DNA of 64,000 bases from Barnesiella merdipullorum (lineage in GTDB: Bacteria; Bacteroidota; Bacteroidia; Bacteroidales; Barnesiellaceae). Positions 60,234-64,000 of this stretch are shown piece after piece. The notes below the pieces were generated by a model, which saw nothing but the letters and a program-made list of their open reading frames with translations, had not been told where the DNA came from and did no database searches. Position numbers and translations under genes: made by a program. Location of the stretch: contig DXBT01000022.1 of assembly GCA_019116365.1 (NCBI GenBank), positions 28,784 through 92,783 of the forward strand, written 5' to 3'. Position 1 is the stretch's first letter. Each line of letters starts with the position of its first letter.

Positions 60234-60270
60234 GGGGCTGTATTGAAACTCCTTTTTTCAATACAGCCCC
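60234..60270 (-). terminator. Terminator after the hexosamine-kinase-like gene
   Basis: GGGGCTGTATTGAAA and TTTCAATACAGCCCC form a 15-bp stem around a small loop. It lies about 60 bases beyond the minus-strand stop at 60328. The strand with longer T tract is the minus strand. Confidence 0.82.
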
Positions 60271-60327
60271 GTAAAGGTAAGAAATAATCATCTTATGGCA
60301 GTACTTGACTGTCGAATGGTTGTTGCA

Positions 60328-61416
60328 TTATCGGCCCAGGCACTCGTTGATATAGGCTTTCATCGCAGGCACGGCAGCCTCGGCACTTTGCAGCAGCTTG
60401 AACTGAGCGCGGGTGCGCACCAGGTTGTGGTCGGGATACTTGATCTTGTAGTAGGTATCGCCGTTGATATAGTCGGTGAGGAACCGCACGGCCTGCATGT
60501 AGGGGAAGAGGGTAGCGGCGTAGGGCAGATTGTCGATTTCGACATCGGTGAGGAATACCCGGGCTTTCTCCAGATAGCCTTTGGTGAAGGCTTTGAAAAT
60601 CTCCATGTTGAAATTGACGTTGTCCAGATTCTTGTCGTCCTCTTCGCCGGTGTTGGCGGCGGTGCGCATGAAATCGCCGAAGTCGGAGAAGATGTAGCTG
60701 GGCATCACCGTGTCGAGGTCGATCACACACAGCACCCGCCCGTTCTCGTCGAACATCATGTTGTTCACCTTCGTGTCGCAGTGGCAGATGCGTTTGGGCA
60801 GTTTACCCTCGCGGTGCAACCGCTCGGCCAGACACATGTCGTAGGCGCGCTTCTCGAGTTCGTCGAGCAGAGGGCGTACCTCGGCCACCCGTCCCACGGG
60901 GTCGGCGGTTACGGCCTCGTGCAACTGTTTCAGACGGAACTCCATGTTGTGGAAGTCGGGAATCGTCTCACCCAGCTCTACCGGGATGTCGGAGAGCATG
61001 GCCTGGAAGTCGCCGAAAGCCTGCCCGGCATAGTAGGAGTATTCGGGAGTTACGGCCTCGTAGCTCTTGGCATTGTGGATGAAGATGAGCACTCGCCAGT
61101 AATTCTCGCCATCGAAGTAGTAGAGCTTGTGGTCTTTCGTGGGGATGAGCGTGAGCACCTTGCGGTCGATGTCGGTCTCGCCCCGGGCCTCGAGTTTGTG
61201 GCGGATATGGGTTGTCACCTGGTAGAAGTTGTTTTGGAGCATATCCACGTTGGTGAAAATAGTGTGGTTGATGCGTTGCAGTACATAGTCGGGAGCCTCG
61301 GGCGGAGTAGTAGTCACTTTATACGAGTCGTTGATGAGGCCTGCGCCCAGCGGCTTTACCTCGGTCACTGTCCCCTCCAGAGCGAAGTGCGACAGGATTT
61401 CGTTTAAGTCTTTCAT
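60328..61416 (-). CDS. N-acetylhexosamine-kinase-like phosphotransferase (NahK-like)
   Basis: 362 residues of the aminoglycoside phosphotransferase/choline kinase fold. The N-terminal lobe has VKPLGAGLINDSYKV (about 21-35). The catalytic loop HCDTKVNNMMFDENG (about 214-228) and the metal-binding CVIDLDTVMPSYIFSDFGD (about 232-250) follow, very like NahK-type anomeric kinases of GlcNAc/GalNAc. It should phosphorylate an N-acetylhexosamine at C1. A product of that kind is the substrate of nucleotidyltransferases such as the one encoded at 13581-14483. The name is by motif similarity; the sugar is not certain. Confidence 0.86.
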   Translation of the reverse strand: MKDLNEILSHFALEGTVTEVKPLGAGLINDSYKVTTTPPEAPDYVLQRINHTIFTNVDMLQNNFYQVTTHIRHKLEARGETDIDRKVLTLIPTKDHKLYYFDGENYWRVLIFIHNAKSYEAVTPEYSYYAGQAFGDFQAMLSDIPVELGETIPDFHNMEFRLKQLHEAVTADPVGRVAEVRPLLDELEKRAYDMCLAERLHREGKLPKRICHCDTKVNNMMFDENGRVLCVIDLDTVMPSYIFSDFGDFMRTAANTGEEDDKNLDNVNFNMEIFKAFTKGYLEKARVFLTDVEIDNLPYAATLFPYMQAVRFLTDYINGDTYYKIKYPDHNLVRTRAQFKLLQSAEAAVPAMKAYINECLGR

Positions 61417-61825
61417 AATGTGTGTCTATTTTATGGAATGAATAACATGGATAATTAGATTGTCACTCTTATTTCAAAGGTACGCAAAAAGCCTTTATCC
61501 GACTATTATTTGTCGAAATTTTAAGAAAAAAATAGATTCGGAAGTAACCGTAATATCAATTCTATCGGGCCGGTCCGGATGCGCAGGGAGAATATCCCGG
61601 CTCCCAGTGTTGCACCTTTCCAATATATTCCCCCCTCGTGAAACCGCTATGGCTCGAGATAACAACCTCTTGCCGATTGGTCTGGTGCAAATAGGAGGTT
61701 TATTCTTGCCACATTCATGTAAGGGTAGAATATCTCGCTGGGTAAAAATCTCGGGCGAATATTGCTTTTTGCTCTTACCTTTTGTTATATTTGCAAACTT
61801 AGTTATTTACCAAAATAGTTACGCG
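61417..61825. other. Divergent intergenic region with a diverged promoter repeat
   Basis: 409 bases between the NahK-like gene (minus) and the purine nucleoside phosphorylase (plus). A TACCTTTG box lies on the minus strand near 61474-61481, a good candidate for the NahK-like gene. On the plus strand a diverged repeat copy is at 61733-61795. The middle part (about 61560-61730) has no coding signature and no RNA family I can name, although an open frame reads through it. It contains a short inverted-looking element: GGGAGAATATCCCGG near 61594. Confidence 0.6.
61733..61795 (+). repeat. Promoter-bearing dispersed repeat, diverged copy H (PNP)
   Basis: Contains GGGTAAAAATCTCGGGCGAA, similar to GGTAGAAAAATCTCGAACC in copy E, then CTCTTACCTTTTGT and TATATTTG (61786-61793). 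It lies about 32 bases before the PNP start. The similarity is lower than in the other copies. Confidence 0.5.
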
Positions 61826-62638
61826 ATGATTGAAAAAATTAAAGAAACCGCTGCCTACATTGCTTCGAAAGTGCAGGTATTGCCCAAGACCGCTATCATA
61901 TTGGGTACCGGGCTGGGTGAGTTGGTAAACCACATTACCGATAAAATCGAGATACCCTATACCGAAATTCCCAACTTCCCGGTATCGACCGTCGAGGGTC
62001 ACCAGGGGAAACTCATCTTCGGTAAGCTCGGAAAGAAAGATGTGATGGCCATGCAGGGCCGATTCCACTACTACGAAGGGTATGATATGAAACAGGTTAC
62101 CTTCCCCGTGCGGGTGATGAAAGAGTTGGGCATCGAGCACCTCTTCGTCTCCAATGCGGCCGGCGGTATGAATCCCGACTTTGCCATTGGCGACATCATG
62201 ATTATCCGCGACCACATCAACCTCTTCCCCGAGCATCCGCTGCACGGTCGCAACTACAACGAGCTGGGGGTGCGCTTCCCCGATATGAGCGAAGCCTATT
62301 CGCACCGTCTTATTGCCAAGGCTCTCGAGATTGCCGAGAAGAACGATATCAAGGTACAGCAGGGGGTCTATGTAGGTACACAGGGCCCCACGTTTGAGAC
62401 CCCGGCCGAGTATCGCTACTTCCGCATCATCGGCGGCGATGCCGTGGGCATGAGCACCGTGCCTGAGGTGATTGTGGCCCGCCATGCCGGCATCGAAGTG
62501 TTTGCCGTGTCGGTCATCACCGACCTGGGTGTCGAGGGTATCGTCGAGAAGTGTTCGCACGAAGAGGTACAGAAGGCCGCTGCCGCCGCTCAGCCCAAGA
62601 TGACCTTCATCATGAAAGAACTTGTAGAACAATTTTAA
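61826..62638 (+). CDS. Purine nucleoside phosphorylase
   Basis: 270 residues from the ATG at 61826 (MIEKIKETAAYIASKVQ). The longer frame from 61460 lacks support and contains the promoter. Cleaves inosine and guanosine (and deoxy forms) to free base and ribose 1-phosphate. Family marks of the trimeric mammalian-like class: AIILGTGLGELVN (about 22-34, phosphate-binding), VEGHQGKLIFG (about 57-67), LFVSNAAGGMNPDFAIGDIM (about 105-124) and GTQGPTFETPAEYRYFRIIG (about 187-206). It is followed by a terminator and thiL. Confidence 0.95.
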   Translation: MIEKIKETAAYIASKVQVLPKTAIILGTGLGELVNHITDKIEIPYTEIPNFPVSTVEGHQGKLIFGKLGKKDVMAMQGRFHYYEGYDMKQVTFPVRVMKELGIEHLFVSNAAGGMNPDFAIGDIMIIRDHINLFPEHPLHGRNYNELGVRFPDMSEAYSHRLIAKALEIAEKNDIKVQQGVYVGTQGPTFETPAEYRYFRIIGGDAVGMSTVPEVIVARHAGIEVFAVSVITDLGVEGIVEKCSHEEVQKAAAAAQPKMTFIMKELVEQF

Positions 62639-62655
62639 ACGACAAACAATAAAAA

Positions 62656-62692
62656 CAGAGCAAAGCCCATGACCTTCGTGGGCTTTGTTTGC
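62656..62692 (+). terminator. Terminator after the purine nucleoside phosphorylase gene
   Basis: AGCAAAGCCCA and TGGGCTTTGTT pair around TGACCTTCG. It ends just before the thiL ATG, so thiL would need its own promoter or read-through. Confidence 0.8.
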
Positions 62693-62693
62693 T

Positions 62694-63743
62694 ATGCCTA
62701 TGGAAGCAGAAAAACGAACCGAAATCGCTTCGTTGGGAGAGTTCGGACTCATCGACCACCTCACGAAGCAGATACAACTCAAAAACGCCTCGTCGCTGAA
62801 AGGGGTGGGCGACGATGCCGCCGTGCTCGACTATCAGGGCAAACGCACCCTGGTCACCACCGACCTGCTGCTCGAAGGGGTACACTTCGACCTCACCTAC
62901 GTTCCCCTGAAACACCTGGGATACAAATCGGCCGTGGTCAACTTCTCCGACATTTACGCCATGAACGGTACCCCGCGGCAAATAACCGTCTCGCTGGGCG
63001 TGTCGAAACGTTTTTCGATCGAGAACCTCGAAGAGCTATACGCCGGCATACAACTCGCCTGCGACATCTATGGTGTCGATCTGGTAGGAGGCGACACCTC
63101 GGCCTCGATGACCGGCCTTACCATCAGCATTACCTGCATCGGCGAGGGCGATCCCGATAAAATCGTCTATCGCAACGGCGCCCGCGAGAACGACCTCATC
63201 TGCGTGAGTGGCGACCTGGGTGCCGCCTATATGGGGCTGCAACTGCTCGAGCGCGAGAAACGCATCTTTGCCGGCGAGACCGAGTTCAAACCCGCCTTCG
63301 AGGGGCACGAATACCTGCTCGAACGCCAACTGAAACCCGAGGCTCGCAAAGACATCGTGGCCGAGCTCGACAAGGCCGGAATCGTGCCCACCGCCATGAT
63401 GGACATCTCCGACGGCCTCTCCTCCGAGCTGCTGCACATCTGCTCGCAGAGCCACGTGGGGTGCCGCATCTATGAAGACCGCATACCCATCGACTATCAG
63501 ACAGCCTCCATGGCCGAGGAGTTCAACATGAACCTCGTCACCGCCGCCCTCAACGGAGGCGAAGACTACGAGCTGCTCTTTACCGTACCCCTCGAGAAGC
63601 ACGACGCCGTCGCCGCCATACCCGGCATACGGGTGATAGGCTACATCACCAAGCCCGAGCTGGGTTGCTGCATGATTACCCGCGACGATGCCGAGATTAC
63701 CCTGCGGGCACAAGGCTGGAATTCCCTGGCCGAAGAAGAGTAG
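62694..63743 (+). CDS. thiL: Thiamine-monophosphate kinase
   Basis: 349 residues from the ATG at 62694; a second ATG at 62700 is equally possible, and the start at 62685 (TTG) would be inside the terminator stem. Phosphorylates thiamine phosphate to thiamine diphosphate. Family marks of the PurM/AIR-synthase fold: GVGDDAAVL (about 38-46), TDLLLEGVHFDL (about 55-66), MNGTPRQITVSLG (about 89-101), DLVGGDTSASM (about 127-137) and DISDGLSSELLHI (about 237-249). The end is followed by a strong hairpin. Confidence 0.94.
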   Translation: MPMEAEKRTEIASLGEFGLIDHLTKQIQLKNASSLKGVGDDAAVLDYQGKRTLVTTDLLLEGVHFDLTYVPLKHLGYKSAVVNFSDIYAMNGTPRQITVSLGVSKRFSIENLEELYAGIQLACDIYGVDLVGGDTSASMTGLTISITCIGEGDPDKIVYRNGARENDLICVSGDLGAAYMGLQLLEREKRIFAGETEFKPAFEGHEYLLERQLKPEARKDIVAELDKAGIVPTAMMDISDGLSSELLHICSQSHVGCRIYEDRIPIDYQTASMAEEFNMNLVTAALNGGEDYELLFTVPLEKHDAVAAIPGIRVIGYITKPELGCCMITRDDAEITLRAQGWNSLAEEE

Positions 63744-63768
63744 GGGCCCAATCGCCAAGCAAGGAACA

Positions 63769-63825
63769 TTCCCGGGAGAGGTGGGGTAGGCCGGTGCCAT
63801 AAACCCATCTCCCGGGATTCTCTTT
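63769..63825 (+). terminator. Terminator after thiL
   Basis: ATTCCCGGGAGA and TCTCCCGGGAT form a long stem with a loop of about 30 bases, which contains a smaller CCC/GGG pairing, and a CTCTTT tract follows. It lies 26 bases after the stop codon. Confidence 0.8.
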
Positions 63826-63916
63826 CAAGCCTCTTGTAATCAGGGGTTAATCTCTCTCTTGGGCAGACGAATTATCCCCCTTACCAAGCTTTTTGTTAGA
63901 AAAGTAAGCGATAAAT

Positions 63917-63948
63917 TTGGTAGATTCAAATGTATCCATTACCTTTGC
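63917..63948 (+). promoter_or_regulatory. tRNA-Phe promoter
   Basis: TTTG (63917-63920), a 20-base spacer and TACCTTTG (63941-63948) fit the Bacteroidetes consensus. The -7 box ends 15 bases before the tRNA gene. Confidence 0.82.
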
Positions 63949-63963
63949 ACACGCAAAAACGCT

Positions 63964-64000
63964 GGTGCCATAGCTCAGATGGTAGAGCAAAGGACTGAAA
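63964..64000 (+). tRNA. tRNA-Phe(GAA), 3' part beyond the window
   Basis: GGTGCCA (acceptor arm), TA, then GCTC-AGATGGTA-GAGC (D arm), A, AAGGA (anticodon stem) and CTGAAA (loop with anticodon GAA at 63997-63999, preceded by T33) fit the 5' half of a Phe tRNA. The gene runs past the right edge. Confidence 0.9.

Noticed and set aside
61560..61760. Purine riboswitch in front of purine nucleoside phosphorylase
   Set aside because: The conserved core bases and the three-helix pattern of purine riboswitches were not found.
61460..61825. N-terminal extension of the purine nucleoside phosphorylase frame
   Set aside because: The extension covers a promoter repeat and has no family match; the protein from 61826 has the standard length.
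1..64000. CRISPR array, insertion sequence or prophage
   Set aside because: No regularly spaced direct repeats, transposase or integrase motifs, or phage genes were seen; the only dispersed repeats are the promoter-bearing units.

Overview
The window looks like a chromosome segment from a gut member of the order Bacteroidales. The evidence is a SusC/SusD pair with an ECF sigma/FecR regulatory pair, TAnnTTTG-type -7 promoter boxes (often with TTTG about 20 bases upstream), a type IX secretion (T9SS) sorting domain, a DcaP-like porin, an OMP_b-brl_3 barrel and a GAD/glutaminase acid-resistance locus. T9SS cargo in a SusCD locus suggests a Barnesiella- or Coprobacter-like lineage more than classical Bacteroides; this is an inference. 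Nearly everything reads as ordinary chromosome. I saw no insertion sequence, prophage, CRISPR array or rRNA.

Layout. 1-12.1 kb (minus strand) is a polysaccharide utilisation locus: ECF sigma factor, FecR anti-sigma, STN-containing SusC, SusD, a GH85 endo-beta-N-acetylglucosaminidase with a T9SS tail, and a cut-off secreted InlB-repeat/LamG protein. It probably takes N-glycans or other GlcNAc2-core glycans. 12.4-13.2 kb holds a second ECF sigma factor with a 52-residue ORF just downstream. 13.5-21.5 kb holds housekeeping genes: a sugar nucleotidyltransferase, MATE pump, AlbA_2 protein, rpe, transglutaminase-like lipoprotein, CutC, DedA, a DNA glycosylase and a small acidic protein. 21.6-26.4 kb holds a DcaP porin, then a Wza-Wzc export pair with no glycosyltransferases beside it. 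26.5-32.2 kb holds a flavodiiron protein, aquaporin Z, serC-serA and rarA. 32.4-41.8 kb holds a GH33 sialidase, a Spy-like protein, clpB, an unknown exported protein, tgt, an LptF/G permease and an orphan ECF sigma factor.

41.9-47.5 kb is a five-gene minus-strand cluster: ABC ATPase, membrane protein, GntR regulator, anchored beta-rich protein and outer-membrane barrel. 47.6-50.4 kb holds a small acidic protein, an OmpA-family protein and proS. 50.6-56.9 kb holds an unknown exported protein and the acid-resistance genes gadC, a K+ channel, glsA and gadB. 57.1-60.2 kb holds an MFS transporter and two EamA transporters, the last two converging and overlapping. 60.3-63.7 kb holds an N-acetylhexosamine-kinase-like protein, purine nucleoside phosphorylase and thiL. 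The right edge cuts through a tRNA-Phe(GAA) gene.

The host-glycan theme links the GH85 locus, the sialidase, the hexosamine kinase and the sugar-1-phosphate nucleotidyltransferase, although they are spread over 60 kb. The most unusual non-coding signal is a dispersed repeat of about 65-80 bases ending in a promoter. It occurs about seven times, in front of MATE, rpe (twice in tandem), cutC (twice in tandem), proS and, diverged, the purine nucleoside phosphorylase. Other oddities are a tRNA-guanine transglycosylase lacking all three zinc cysteines and a K+ channel whose filter reads TVGSN.
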